A DNA stretch of 64,000 nt from assembly GCA_009731375.1 (NCBI GenBank), contig BJOX01000330.1, positions 105,155 through 169,154 of the forward strand, in the 5' to 3' direction. Below the pieces are notes generated by a model. It was not told the DNA's origin. It saw only the letters and a list, made by a program, of their open reading frames with translations, and made no database searches. This stretch comes from Paulinella micropora. Taxonomy: Eukaryota > Cercozoa > Imbricatea > Euglyphida. The translations under genes and the position numbers were made by a program. Position 1 is the stretch's first letter, and each line of letters starts with the position of its first letter. Of the stretch, positions 51,446 through 61,856 are shown one piece after another.

Positions 51446-52092
51446 CCTAACGGTTGAGTAGAGTTGCGTACAGAGTGAGTGACTAACGATTGGTCAGTGA
51501 CTTGTTTCAGAGAAAAAAATAGGAGAAAAGAGAAAGATGAATCTCTTTAAACCCAGGAGGAGGATGAAAAAGAAGTGCGTCGATGTGTAGCGCAGTGTAG
51601 ACGGAGATCAGCCGGGGCCGGATATCGGGTTGCGGAAGCGGGACTGAGACAATTAAGGCGCAGTAGCGATGCGTTGATATCGGGGAGCTGACGTCGAGCC
51701 GTAGGAAGCTAGGTGGCCATGTATCGCACAGCCGAGATGAACCAAATTTAATGCACCAATTATGCCATACCAATATAATCACTGAGGTGTTCAAATTCGA
51801 TGATTGTTGACCTGCAGGCATAAAAGGCGATCAAGGACTTACAGGGATACTCTGGTCGTGGCGTAGCTTGTCTAGGGACGATGGCGGGCCAAGTGGGAAA
51901 AGCGCTGGGCTGTGGCGGGTGAAGCCGGTACGATGGGTAAAACCCACTTGAGAGTGTTGCGGTGGCTATTCCTTCGATGTAGCTTGCTTAACTTTCTGGA
52001 AGATATGAAGTGGGGAGGATTCGCCGGTGATGAGATGGCCTTTGAGACGCTTAAGAACGCTGGCGGGGAGTCGGCCTTTGTCTTTGTTGGTC
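51446..52092 (-). other. D2 3' untranslated stretch
   Basis: About 650 bases lie between the pol stop and the purine tract. No recognisable product was seen on either strand. Confidence 0.5.
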
Positions 52093-52854
52093 TTATGAGA
52101 GCGCCACTCGATGTGTCGATGAACGACTTGATCGTTTGTTGTCGAAGAGAAGGGGCTTCCAGTGAGCCAAGGGATTACTCCAGCGTTGGATAGTGGTTTG
52201 GTCCTTTGTGTCTTCGTAGATGGGACGGAAGAGAGGGTTCTTGTCTGAGGTCGTACCGAGCTGATGAACTACGAGGTCGTTTTCCTCGTTCTCTGGGTCC
52301 TCATCTAAAACGATGCCAAGTTTAATTTGATCGCGGTCGATGAATGCTACGACTTCGCCGATGGTGTAGTTGACTGAATCGTCGTCGTGATCGTCTACTG
52401 CGACCGTGTTGAGCGGGGCGAGGTCGTCAGTGGGTGCAGTATACGGAGCGAGGTGTGAGCGGTCGATGCGTTTCAATACCTTGTTGGTCTTGAGATGACG
52501 CAGCTTGAAGCAGTTGGAGCTGACCTGCTCAACGATGGTATAGGGGCCGTCGAACTGAAGAACGGAAGAGGCTGGAATGCCTTGCTTGGAAGGCTTGGGG
52601 CGGTAGACGGAGACTGTGTCGTTTACTTTCCATTCCTTGACAGCCTTGCGGCGGCCTTTGTTCTTTTGAGCGACGGACCGGGCGCGGGTAACGGTGGTGT
52701 ACGCGCTGACATAAGTTGTGACAGCGGTGCGGGCGCTGTTCAACAGTGCGATCTGTTCGGCCGACTGTTTTGACAGTGTCGGTGATGCGTCAAGGGCGGC
52801 GCTGGAAGCGGTAAGGCGGGCATTAACAATCTCTGGCGAGTCGAAGAAGTCCAA
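52093..52854 (-). pseudogene. D2 integrase C-terminal part and extension
   Basis: An open 253-residue frame. It starts with an integrase tail (ALLNSARTAVTTYVSAYT), then VNDTVSVYRPKPSKQG and LQFDGPYTIVEQVSSNCFKL (the GPY-type SH3-like module), then about 130 residues with YTIGEVVAFIDRDQIKLGIV and PLFRPIYEDTKDQTTI. This last part parallels the end of T1 Pol. It is cut off from the integrase core by an internal deletion and a frame break. Confidence 0.65.
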
Positions 52855-53250
52855 CGTGCAGCGGGGCTTGCGGGCGAGTCCATCGGTTGAGGATGAGCTC
52901 CACTGTTTCTTCCGCGGATGTGGAGACGCATGGGATAAATTGGAGAAATCCCGAGAAAAGATCGACGATGGTCAGTATGTACTGAAAGGTGACGCCGGGG
53001 ATGCCGATGTGAACATGGTCGAGGCCGATGCCCTGTCCTTGATGCGTCCATGTGAGCGATGAATATCGGCCGTGGTTAAGGGTCAGGCGGGCGTGGACTA
53101 GTTGGCAAAAATGGCAGTCACGGAGGGCAGGGAGGACGTCATGATGCATGATATCCGTACCGTCTGTGCGGAACCAAATGTAGCGCTCCTTGATAAAGGG
53201 GACGAGTGTCGGCGCTTTGGCGTGGTTGACAGGACAGCTTCACGGCCCCT
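52855..53250 (-). pseudogene. D2 integrase core, internally deleted
   Basis: It carries the CHFC part of the zinc region and the first core strand (IGLDHVHIGIPG, then ILTIVDLFSGFLQF). Directly after ILNRWTRP the sequence jumps to the integrase tail. The region with the second and third catalytic acidic residues, usually about 80-100 residues, is missing. It cannot catalyse integration. Confidence 0.7.
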
Positions 53251-53408
53251 CTTTGGACCGAAGACGTTATCTCTGTCTCTGCCGGCTCAGCCGAACTGAT
53301 CCTTCGACAAGGTATCGCAGTCACCGTTGACCCCGATCAATCTTCAGTCAAGGTTTATGTCCCAGAAGAACTACGCCGTCCCATCATCAATTATGCCCAC
53401 CTCATGCA
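53250..53408 (+). pseudogene. Inverted pol fragment within D2
   Basis: On the + strand, opposite to the rest of D2, the frame reads AELILRQGIAVTV and KVYVPEELRRPIINYAHL, the sequence that normally sits just before the integrase zinc region (xYVPxxLRxxII...H). Flanking - strand sequence ends at INAQRCMRWA on one side and resumes with APTLVPFIKERYIWF on the other. A micro-inversion of about 160 bases explains this. Confidence 0.65.
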
Positions 53409-54330
53409 GCGTTGTGCGTTGATGATTTGCTGGCGTGTAACGCGCTGTGTATGCGATGTAGCAACGAGAGGATAGATATAGTGTTGCTCCATTCCAAGTC
53501 CATGTACGAGCCAGACGAGGTTGTCGTCAAGGAATAAGATCTTGCGGCATTGCTCGACGATCGTCTGTGGAAGAGTTTCATCGGAAACGCAGTGAACCAA
53601 GTCTTGAGGCATGAGCAGTGCGAAGGGCTTGCGGAGAGCAAACATGTCGCGGGCAACCATCGGGGAGCGTTCAGCAGAGGGAATGACAATGGCCAAGTCC
53701 CATGGGGCTTGAATGCTACATAGAGCGGGGCCGCCGCGGAGGATCCGGCAAGATAGGGACTTGAGACGGGTATCCAGGGCCGCGTGCGTGCCTTCAACTG
53801 CTAACCAAAGGGTAGAGCCTGCTCGGGGTGCCGGAATGTTGGATAAGAGCTGGAGAGTCGCCTCGGCTTCGCCAATCAAGGTGGGCTGGCCGGGGGCGAT
53901 GCAAGGGACACGTGAAAGACCGTCGGGGAGTTGGTTATGCTTACCTGGTAGGTATTCGACTTTGAATCGAACCGTCTGAAGGTGCTCCAAACCCCAGTTG
54001 ACGACCATGATGGGGCTGCGAGCGTGCCATAGCCACAAAAGGGGACGGTGATCTGTGACGATGGTGAGTTCGTGGTCGCTGGCATCGATGTAGTAGCGGC
54101 ACTGTTGAATACCGTAGATGACGCCGTAGGCTTCGCGAACGTAGGTCGCCCATCGTGTTTGCGTGTCTGTAAGCTTCTGGGAGAAGTACTGGATGACCGG
54201 AGCGTTGCGCTCTGGGCCATGATGAAGTGCGCCGCCAATGCCGATCTGGCTTGCGTCCGTTCGGGGTAGAGTCGTTGCGATGGCTCATACTTCACCAGAC
54301 TGGGGAGCGTAGTGAGGACACGGCGGAGCT
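53391..54330 (-). pseudogene. D2 RNase H and linker
   Basis: RNase H reads TDASQIGIGGALHHGPE (first Asp), QKLTDTQTRWATYVREAYGVI (Glu), then VTDHRPLLWLWH (Asp) and KVEYLPGKHNQLPDGLSR, the normal Ty3 pattern. There is a frame break near 54260, between VKYEPSQRL and the TDAS motif. A linker of about 150 residues follows to the inversion breakpoint. Confidence 0.78.
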
Positions 54331-54420
54331 TCTTCATACATTTCCGCTCATCTCGGGTCAGGTAAGGGCACCGGAGGGCCGAGCGTGAGTGGATTTGAGA
54401 AGATTGGTCAGAGGTGCCAC

Positions 54421-55586
54421 TTATCGGGAATAGTCAGGGATATGGACTTGGATGAAGTTGGTCATACCTAAGACTGATCGGACTTCATTGGATGGGTCGG
54501 CCAGCTTGAGAATAGCGTCGACCTTGGAAGAATCTGCGGCGATACCTTTCTTGCTGCAGCGTTTGCCCAGAATGTTGAGCTCGCGATAGCCTAAGCGTAG
54601 TTTCCGGGCCGAACCGTGGAGGCCGGAGTCTCGCATAGCCTGAAAAATGCATCGGAGATCGCGAAGATGGGTATCGAAGTCGTTGGAGCCGTCTGTGACG
54701 TCGTCGAGGTAGGCTGAAGCGGATTTATTCCAAAAGTCCAGATGGTTGAAGGACTTATCCATAGCGCGTTGAAAGTCTCCCGGGGCGCGGTGACACCTTG
54801 AGGCATAAAATTAGGAACTAGGAGTCCTAAGGGTGTCCAAACAGCGAGAATATCGCGGCTACCGTCATCTGAATTGAGTCTCAGATGCGTGAAGCCGTCG
54901 ACCATGTCGATAGAGCTGAGATAGTGCCAGCCCGCGAAGCGTTCGCGGTACTGATCTGGGTTGGGTAAACCTGGCACAGGCAGGTGGAGGTTGTCGTTGG
55001 CACCGCAGTAGTCGTAGACGTTGCGTATGTCGCGGATGACCTCCTTTGCTAAGTCTTCAAACTTTCCTATAGGGCAGGCTCGACTAGCCCAGGCACAATG
55101 TGCGGAGGCCATGGACCAGAGGCCGGCTGTAAGAACGTCCATCGCCCAACCTTTGAGGTATTGGTATACCGCTGGAGTCCAATTTGGGCATTGTACCGCA
55201 ATTGGTTTAGCTCCCGGTTTGAGGATGAGCGATACAACAGTGTGATTGAAGACACCTGCTTTGTCTTGGAAGACATCGTCGAATTCTCCGAGGAGGGCCC
55301 ATAGGAGTCGTTGTTGTTCTGCAGTGAGGCCGGAGTTGACGACTTCAGGTGCGTATTTGGGCGCAGGCGGCCCGGTAAGTTTGGCGGCCTGTTTGTCTAG
55401 AAAGTCGCGGCAAAGTCTCTCAGAAATAAGAATCCACGGGGTGGTCTGTGTTCCACTAACCATAGTTGCCGTACAGTAAAGCATGCGCCGGTCCGGGCAT
55501 GTTGCAGCGAGCTCCGCCATGGCGGGATCGAAGTATGGAGGATCTTTTACAGCGACGACTGTGACTTCCCGGTGGGGAAGAGCCAT
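54421..55586 (-). pseudogene. D2 reverse transcriptase, frameshifted
   Basis: The frame 55586-54591 holds LLGEFDDVFQDKAGVFNHTV, VYDYCGANDNLHLPVPG, HYLSSIDMVDGFTHLRL (first catalytic Asp) and PNFMPQGVTAP. A one-base insertion near 54785 moves the reading to 54762-54421, which holds FQRAMDKSFNHLDFW, AYLDDVTDGS (the catalytic DD box) and NILGKRCSKKGI. These are Ty3-type RT motifs in order. The active-site residues are preserved but the frame is not. Confidence 0.82.
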
Positions 55587-55646
55587 GGTGGAAGGATCCG
55601 GCGGTAAGAATAGAGCGGTGTCTGGAGAGGGCTCCAGACTTGGTGG

Positions 55647-57281
55647 TCACGCCCGACCCTGTTTAGTATTCAATCGCTGCTGGTGTCCGGTGCCAGACCG
55701 AGCGTACATGTAGAAGTGGCGGCGCTGTGTTGGGGCCGCAAAACGATGTGGACGCGGAGGTGGCTTGTAATTCGGGTTTTGGACGGGCCGAGGGGCTGTC
55801 TGACCATAATGGGCAGTGCGGGCATGTTGGCTGGTCCGATATACCCGGTCGGGTTGATACTTGCCATCGCCGGCCGGCGGATATCGAGTCCGCTTAGCGC
55901 GTTGCACGTGTTTGCGGTTCTTCTTGTAGCGGGGGTTGCCACCAAGACTACTGTTGAAAGCTGGTCGAGCTGGGTTCGGTTTAGGCTTGCGTGTCCCAGT
56001 AGCGCCAGTAGTGTCGATGTGAAGGCAATCGCCGTAGCCACACTTACACCACTCTTGATGTGTCTTGTTGGAGTGAAGCGCTTGCCATGCGAAAATGCCG
56101 TCAGGGACATTATAAGCGAACTGGTTACTGTCGAGTGATGGTACGGTATCTATTGAACACCAAATAGGGTCCACACTATTTTTCCCCTTTACGACGAGTT
56201 TAGCGAGTCTTCGCCAAACGCGCTCTTTGTTTTTCACGCTTGCCACATCGTTGATGGCTCCTGATGCGTTGAAGAAAGCGCGATCCAAAGAGTACGGGAT
56301 GATGAGGCCGCAGTTGCTGAAGTAGTTGAGTTCCGAAAGGATCTCCCGTCGTAAGTAGATGTGTAGGCTGGGGTTGATAGCGGAAAGCCAAAATGATGGC
56401 TGTGTAGGTAGATCGGAGGGCTTCCTACCTGCGCAGTGTTTAGCTGTGCAAATACACCATGGTAAATGGGGCGTAAGGCATGCTTTACGTGACGCGCGGA
56501 AGGCAAAGAGGCCATCGGGAAGATCTTGTCGGGTACCGGCGTCGAAGTCTGGCTCACGTTGGAGAAAAGGCTTACCCGATCGTTGTCCGACATCAATCCA
56601 ACGGGCCAAGTTGTACCAGAGGTAGCGTTGCTGATCCGGGTCTAGCTTGTCTGTAAGGTAGGCTGTAGCTGCGTTGAGTCCGCCAGAGGAGACGCAGCAA
56701 ATCCAGTCCATGTGCGCGTAAAAGTTGAGCTGCTTCCAAATCTTAAGGCGCATGTCCGTTCGTAGGTCGGGATTGATGGCAGCAAGACGGAACATACCTG
56801 GGTAGATAGGCTGAGGGGCTGGTTCGAGAGAGGCGTACTTCGTTTCGAGCCATTCCGCTTGTTGTCTTGGCCGGGAACGTAGGTGCATGGCGTGGGATGA
56901 CGGTGATGTCGCCGCAGTCGAAGAAGATGATGACGATGAAGATGTGGCCGCAGGTGGTTGGCTACTTGCCGGGTTGGGCGAGTCCGGTTTTGACTCGTCG
57001 TCGTCGTCGTCTTTTCTCCGGTACGGAGTCGGCGGTCCGGTGTTACAGGATGTCTTTAGGTGGAGTAGGTGCAGGCTGCGTGCTTGCAGTACTCTGTGTA
57101 GCGGGTGTCGGAGCGGGGACTGATCCCGAAGTGTTGGTAGGCGTGGGGCCCGAACTAGAGCTCGAACTACTAAAGCTCGAACTGCTAGAGCTGGCGCCGG
57201 AAGTTGGGGCGAATACCGCGTCGTCGAGCATTTCGACGTCGATCGGGAAGCTGCTGGATCCTGGTAGTCCGGACTGTCCAT
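55647..57281 (-). CDS. Unrecognised D2 protein with duplicated Trp/Cys domain
   Basis: A 544-residue open frame. After a Pro/Arg-rich start, an Asp run and a Ser run, two homologous segments of about 110 residues follow (roughly 56800-56440 and 56395-56030). Each has AINP-L-R-I--LN, an R-W--LA region, a PDGxFA motif and ends with a Cys cluster (WCICTAKHC in the first, WCKCGYGDC in the second). A basic Pro/Arg/Tyr-rich tail ends the frame. By position just before RT it could be a second Gag-like or nucleic-acid-binding part of the polyprotein. I do not recognise the family. Confidence 0.5.
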   Translation of the reverse strand: MDSPDYQDPAASRSTSKCSTTRYSPQLPAPALAVRALVVRALVRAPRLPTLRDQSPLRHPLHRVLQARSLHLLHLKTSCNTGPPTPYRRKDDDDDESKPDSPNPASSQPPAATSSSSSSSSTAATSPSSHAMHLRSRPRQQAEWLETKYASLEPAPQPIYPGMFRLAAINPDLRTDMRLKIWKQLNFYAHMDWICCVSSGGLNAATAYLTDKLDPDQQRYLWYNLARWIDVGQRSGKPFLQREPDFDAGTRQDLPDGLFAFRASRKACLTPHLPWCICTAKHCAGRKPSDLPTQPSFWLSAINPSLHIYLRREILSELNYFSNCGLIIPYSLDRAFFNASGAINDVASVKNKERVWRRLAKLVVKGKNSVDPIWCSIDTVPSLDSNQFAYNVPDGIFAWQALHSNKTHQEWCKCGYGDCLHIDTTGATGTRKPKPNPARPAFNSSLGGNPRYKKNRKHVQRAKRTRYPPAGDGKYQPDRVYRTSQHARTAHYGQTAPRPVQNPNYKPPPRPHRFAAPTQRRHFYMYARSGTGHQQRLNTKQGRA

Positions 57282-58249
57282 CCAGGATCATGCACACGTC
57301 GAATCCAGGGTCGATGAACATCCCCTGGGGGAAGCTGATGCGGTAGTGTCCGCGTGTTTCCAGTGGACTCAGCGTGTGGATCGGGAGGGGCAGATTCAGA
57401 AGTGCCTCGGCTTGAAGATCCGACTGTGAAATCTTCATTTTGTAATAGAACTTGCGGAGGCGTTCTGTAGTCTCGGCTGTCTTCAGATTGATCCAGCGGC
57501 CCGTGTTTGTATGTTGGTCCACCGGTAGTGCCGATTCTGCGTTCCCAGGCGCCCATCTCCGGATGCGGGGATTGGGGTGGTAGTTCATTCGTCTGCGAAG
57601 GCATGGGACGCCAGAAGGATAACCTTTCAAAGGGGGAGGTGCCCGAATGATAGTGGACTACGTGGATTTCGCGGCTGAAGCGTTTGCCGGTCTGGCTGGC
57701 GATAAGATAAATAGCGATTTGAGCTATAATCCACTCCACGTTGTCGTATCGCTTCCAGTAAAATGTAGTGGGCCATTTTATGTGGGAGGCGTCTGGATTC
57801 TGTGGATCGATGCAGTTTGGGCACTGTTGAAGGTAGTTGGTAAGGTTAGTGTTGTTTCGGCCTTCTAGTGACCATGTACCTTTCTTGACTGTTATTCCTC
57901 GCGTTAATCCCTGCCAATTGTGTTGGAGGATATTGTCGAAGAATTCTTCGTCACGCACATTCATGTAGTAGATGGACAGGGAGCTATGGTTGAAATAGTT
58001 CCGCGGGAGGTCGACCGTGCAGAGGTAGCTGCGTTCGCGCACTAATACATTTTGGATGTCGTAGTAAGAGTCCGTCGCAGTGATCTTCAGCCATATGGGA
58101 TCAATGCAAAGGAGTCGGTGGAAGTAGTGCTGAAGTGCGAAACAGCGTTCTCGTGTTGGTAACTTGAACGAGTAGCGTTGGTATAATGCGGTGCCAAATC
58201 CGGAGCCATAGTGTATTGGCCTGTAGACGGGATTTCCATGCAGCTCCAC
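57043..58249 (-). pseudogene. Unrecognised D2 coding segment, two overlapping frames
   Basis: 58249 to about 57620 reads YGSGFGTALYQRYSFKLPTRE, CPNCIDPQNPDASHI and KWPTTFYWKRYDNVEWIIAQI. After a frame break near 57615 it continues in 57630-57043 with WINLKTAETTERLRKFYYKM and ISFPQGMFIDPGFDVCMILD, then a Ser-rich linker. It has the composition of a real folded protein, but no family was recognised. Confidence 0.45.
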
Positions 58250-59516
58250 GGGAAAAGCAACTCGCCTTTGGAAAGCGCGTCCATAATGGTGTTTCGGGGT
58301 GCTGTTCTCGGGGTGTTACCGACAATGAGTCCCAAGTACGATGACGCTTTGTATCCCCACGGTCGCTCCGGATGATACATCATACCGGTGCGGAAATAGT
58401 CCACGTTTCCGGTAGGCTCCACTTGGCGGCCAACGAGGGCTGTACACAGGAGTTGCGCAATACTTCGTCCATGTGCCGGGCCAAAATGGAAGATGGCGGC
58501 CTTCAAAGGGGATTTCAAAAATCCATGCATCGTGCTTGCGCCTTTCGGATGGTTGAGGATCTTTTCCACGGTCTCCTTTGTTAATACGTCCTGGACCACT
58601 GTTTCTTCCTGAAGGAGGCGTTGGCGCAAGCGTTTAACTCTGACTAGGCAGAGGGCTTCCGTGCTGACGACGCCGTGTCTTGCGGTCGCGCCGTTGTCGA
58701 TAAGACCCATTCCCAACGTGAAGTCGGAGAATGTCGAATGGTCCATCTCATGAGGTATGTTGCGAGGAGGCCAGTAGCGTTGCATGAGGAGCGTAGGTTT
58801 GTCACGACTGAGGCCGAGCGTGGCATCACCAAATTCGATATCAGAGCCACCCCAAGGGGTGTTCCCATACATCTGGCGAGGGTCAGTACGTAAGTAGATC
58901 TGACTCTCGCGGGTGCGTGGAGGCGCCGTAGTGGACGACGAGCTCGATGTCGAGCTCGAGGACGAACTTGAAGTTGTGCCCGAGGTTGTGCTCGAAGTTG
59001 TGCTCGAAGTTGTGCTCGAAGTTGTGCTCGATGATGAACTTGCTGATGAGCTTGATGATGAGCTTGAGAGCTTACTGCCGAGCTTGACGAGGCGCTCGTA
59101 GACGAACTCGAGGATGAACTCGAAGCCTGGTTCGGTGCTGCAGTCCATGGGAGGAAAGTTCGCGTTAGAAGCGGGTGGGCGATAAAGTTGTAGTGGTCCG
59201 TGTACGGGAAGACCATCTGCTCCGCGCATCTCCAGTAGATGTCATTTTCCGGTGGCGGGATTTGGTAGGTCCCACGGGCGTTTTCTGCCGTGCGCAGCAA
59301 CGATCGTTCCACTCGAGGGTAGTCCCAACCGCCGCTTACTGGAGTGATGTTGTCGGGCCATAGTCCTTGGCTAGTGATCATTTGTTCCGGGACCCAATAA
59401 CCAAGGTGTGGACAACTGGGGTATGTGCCCACGAGGCAAACGGATCCCATGGTCGGGAAGTAGTTCGCGTATGCTTCCTTGACGATCCATAAGTCCTCGT
59501 CCGAAGCAGAGGCCAT
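58087..59516 (-). pseudogene. Unrecognised D2 coding segment starting MASASDEDLW
   Basis: The frame 59516-58644 starts MASASDEDLWIVKEAYANYF and continues YWVPEQMITSQGLWPDN and CAEQMVFPYTDHYNF. The better downstream frame is 59229-58087, with a long Ser/Thr linker (GCTCGA-type repeats near 58930-59080), then YLRTDPRQMYGNTPWGG and GNVDYFRTGMMYHPERPWGYK. A small indel near 59170 separates the two. Partial copies occur in D1 at about 36580-37940. The function is unknown. Confidence 0.45.
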
Positions 59517-60461
59517 TTACTCTTCTTTGCGTTCGGGGATAAAGCTTGGAGGTATGCATACGTTTGGTACCGGTCGGACCTCCTTGTACGTCTGCTGTGG
59601 GTTCTGACCCGCGCGTAAAGTGGGGACTGGAGTCAGGACTTCAGCTCGTCGAAGGTGAAAGGGATCTCCGATTGCGCGACGGGCGTTTGGTGTCATTTTC
59701 GGTGCTTCGAATCCCGCGAGTCTGCGGCTCGGGTATTCGTGTAGAGAGCCGCGACCGAAGCACGTGCTCCGGCCTCGGATCCCGAACCCGAGGGCAGCCG
59801 AGCCATCCCCCATAGGAAGTGTTCGGCCAATTGGCATAAGAATCCGACTACGGAGCGTCACTACTGGTGGTAGGCCGTCCCGGCTCGCAAATGTGTCCCC
59901 CAATGTCGGACGCTGGAGCGGCAATCGAGGAACTGGTGATCCCTGACTCTGCTTGAGGTCACGAGCAAGGCCATCGCTTATTGGTCTTGCCGGCATACAA
60001 TCTGCGGTCGCCACTTGTAGTGCTGATGACGATGATGACGAAGACTGAGCTTGAGAGAGCGCCAAAGAGGCGGCCGTAGATGGCGCAGTCAAAGTCGGAG
60101 CGGGCGGCACTAACGATGATGATGACGCTGATGATATGATGATGATGACGATGATGGTGATGCCCGATAGCTCAAAGAACGTCTCGTATTCGAACGCTTG
60201 CCTCGAAGTTGAGCGAGGTATTGTCGTGCCAGTGCGTCTTCCCTTTTCCAAGCTGATAGACGCCAAGGGCTTACTCCAATCTGAGAGGCATTCGGCGTGT
60301 TTCCCACTTGAGAGGGAGGCGTGTCTTTCCATCCCTGGGCCGATCCACTCGTGGAAGGCGTGGCTGTCGCAGCAGCTGGAGATGGAGACTCTTCTGGAGT
60401 TGTGGATGCCTCCAGTTTCTGTCGTTTGTAGAAGAGAAGAAGAAGTTGAACTGGCAGTCAA
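59517..60461 (-). pseudogene. D2 Ser-rich segment, largely absent from D1
   Basis: A 314-residue open frame rich in Ser, Ala, Thr and Pro, with a poly-Ile stretch near 60130. Its last 70 or so residues (TPNARRAIGDPFHLRR, VLTPVPTLRAGQNPQQTYKE) are shared with D1. The rest lies in a block of about 985 bases (59731-60717) that D1 lacks. No domain was recognised. Confidence 0.4.
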
Positions 60462-61818
60462 AATGCTTGAAAAAGAGAGCGAACAGGACAGCGAGAGCCA
60501 AACCAGCCATCCTACGCCCTCGCAAACTCAACACATCACTCATCGCGCCCGAAGCGGAAATTTGGAATCGAAGAGATCGGGTACTCCTCCTTCCAGAGTC
60601 TGTGTCCTCGTAGCCTTCTTCATCTTCGTCCTCAGCTGCTTCGTCTTGCTCCTCGACCTCCTCGACCTCCTCGCTGGCCTCTTCGTCTTCGTCTTCATCC
60701 TCTTCTTCATTGCGAACCGGCCATCCAACGTTGCCGTCGCAAGGTCTTCTTTTACGTGAAGACATGAACAGGTTGACTTGACGGCCATAGAGGTGGGCGT
60801 TCGAAATAGACAGATGGTCGTGGGAGTTCAGAGGGAGCTGCAGTTTGGGACGGCGGTCGATGATTATTTTGAATTTGGCTATCGGGTAGGACGTCTCTTT
60901 CGCCAACGTTGCAGGGCGAAAGTCGCAGCTAACCGTAGCAAGTTGTAAATCACCGACCTGAAGTGGCGTCTCGAAGAGATGGAACTCCGTCTCGTAGACG
61001 ATTTGCTTGCAAGGCGGCTTCAGGGGCATGTAGTCCGTGGGCCGAATCGCTTGCGCGTCGTCAATGGAGAGGTTGAGCTGCGCCGAGATCTCGTTGGCGA
61101 GAAGCAGATTCATATCTTCGGGAAGGTGGCTCGAGATATATATCGTGATGGCATTAAGCGGAGACGTCGGTGTGGCCGAAACGAAAAGTTCAATGCCTTC
61201 AGAAAGAGTAGCATCAACACCCACAGATGAGCGTGCGTCGACGGGTGGGAGCGACACGATCTCAAGTCCTTGGTGTATTACCCAGTCGAGGAGGGCTACG
61301 CCCTTGCAGTTGCAGGCCGAGTCTAGAACGCATGTAGTCCCACCGATGATGTCTTCTTCCGGGGACGGGCGCAATGATTTGCGTACGTATATATTTCCGC
61401 AGACAACGGTCGGGGTCGTAGAAATGCGGAGTAGACGTCGTGACTCCTGAGACGCCGCGCGCGTCGTCATGTGGAAAGCCCGTGGCTGCTTCCGCGTGGC
61501 GGCCCAGGATGGCTTCCAGTTGCAATGCTTGCCTTCATCCTGGCAACGCTGTTGCCGCAGTTTGCATTGTTCAAGCGAGTGCTTCGGGGTCTGATTCGGC
61601 TTGAGGAACTGGTTATGTTCCTTGCAGTAGGAGCATGGAATCCCGGTGAAGGGTGGACGCTTTGGCGATGTCGGGGCGGACTTGGTGGCGGCCGTAACCA
61701 TCGACGATTTCTTCGAAGGGATGGCAATCGCATTCGCCTTGGTGAAGGGTGGGCGTGTTGCCGTCTTCTTCGTAGTCGGGGCTGGCTTGTCCGTCTTAGT
61801 CCGCGTTGGGGCGTCCAC
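60271..61818 (-). CDS. D2 Cys/His motif, protease and acidic tail
   Basis: A 515-residue open frame. The basic start is followed by CSYCKEHN...KHSLEQC at about 60-85 (C-x2-C-x14-H-x4-C), a probable RNA-binding motif. Retropepsin-like sequence follows: TTCVLDSACNCKGVALLDW with D-S-A at the catalytic place, and HLPEDMNLLLANEISAQLNL as the second half. Then comes an acidic run (Glu/Asp, about 375-410) and a short hydrophobic stretch (GLALAVLFALFF), which may be a membrane segment or chance. The acidic part and beyond lie in the block missing from D1. The frame overlaps the Ser-rich frame, so a frame break lies here. Confidence 0.6.
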   Translation of the reverse strand: MDAPTRTKTDKPAPTTKKTATRPPFTKANAIAIPSKKSSMVTAATKSAPTSPKRPPFTGIPCSYCKEHNQFLKPNQTPKHSLEQCKLRQQRCQDEGKHCNWKPSWAATRKQPRAFHMTTRAASQESRRLLRISTTPTVVCGNIYVRKSLRPSPEEDIIGGTTCVLDSACNCKGVALLDWVIHQGLEIVSLPPVDARSSVGVDATLSEGIELFVSATPTSPLNAITIYISSHLPEDMNLLLANEISAQLNLSIDDAQAIRPTDYMPLKPPCKQIVYETEFHLFETPLQVGDLQLATVSCDFRPATLAKETSYPIAKFKIIIDRRPKLQLPLNSHDHLSISNAHLYGRQVNLFMSSRKRRPCDGNVGWPVRNEEEDEDEDEEASEEVEEVEEQDEAAEDEDEEGYEDTDSGRRSTRSLRFQISASGAMSDVLSLRGRRMAGLALAVLFALFFKHFDCQFNFFFSSTNDRNWRHPQLQKSLHLQLLRQPRLPRVDRPRDGKTRLPLKWETRRMPLRLE

Positions 61819-61856
61819 GATCCGGTGATGCAGCCGGTTGGGCCATCGACATGGCG

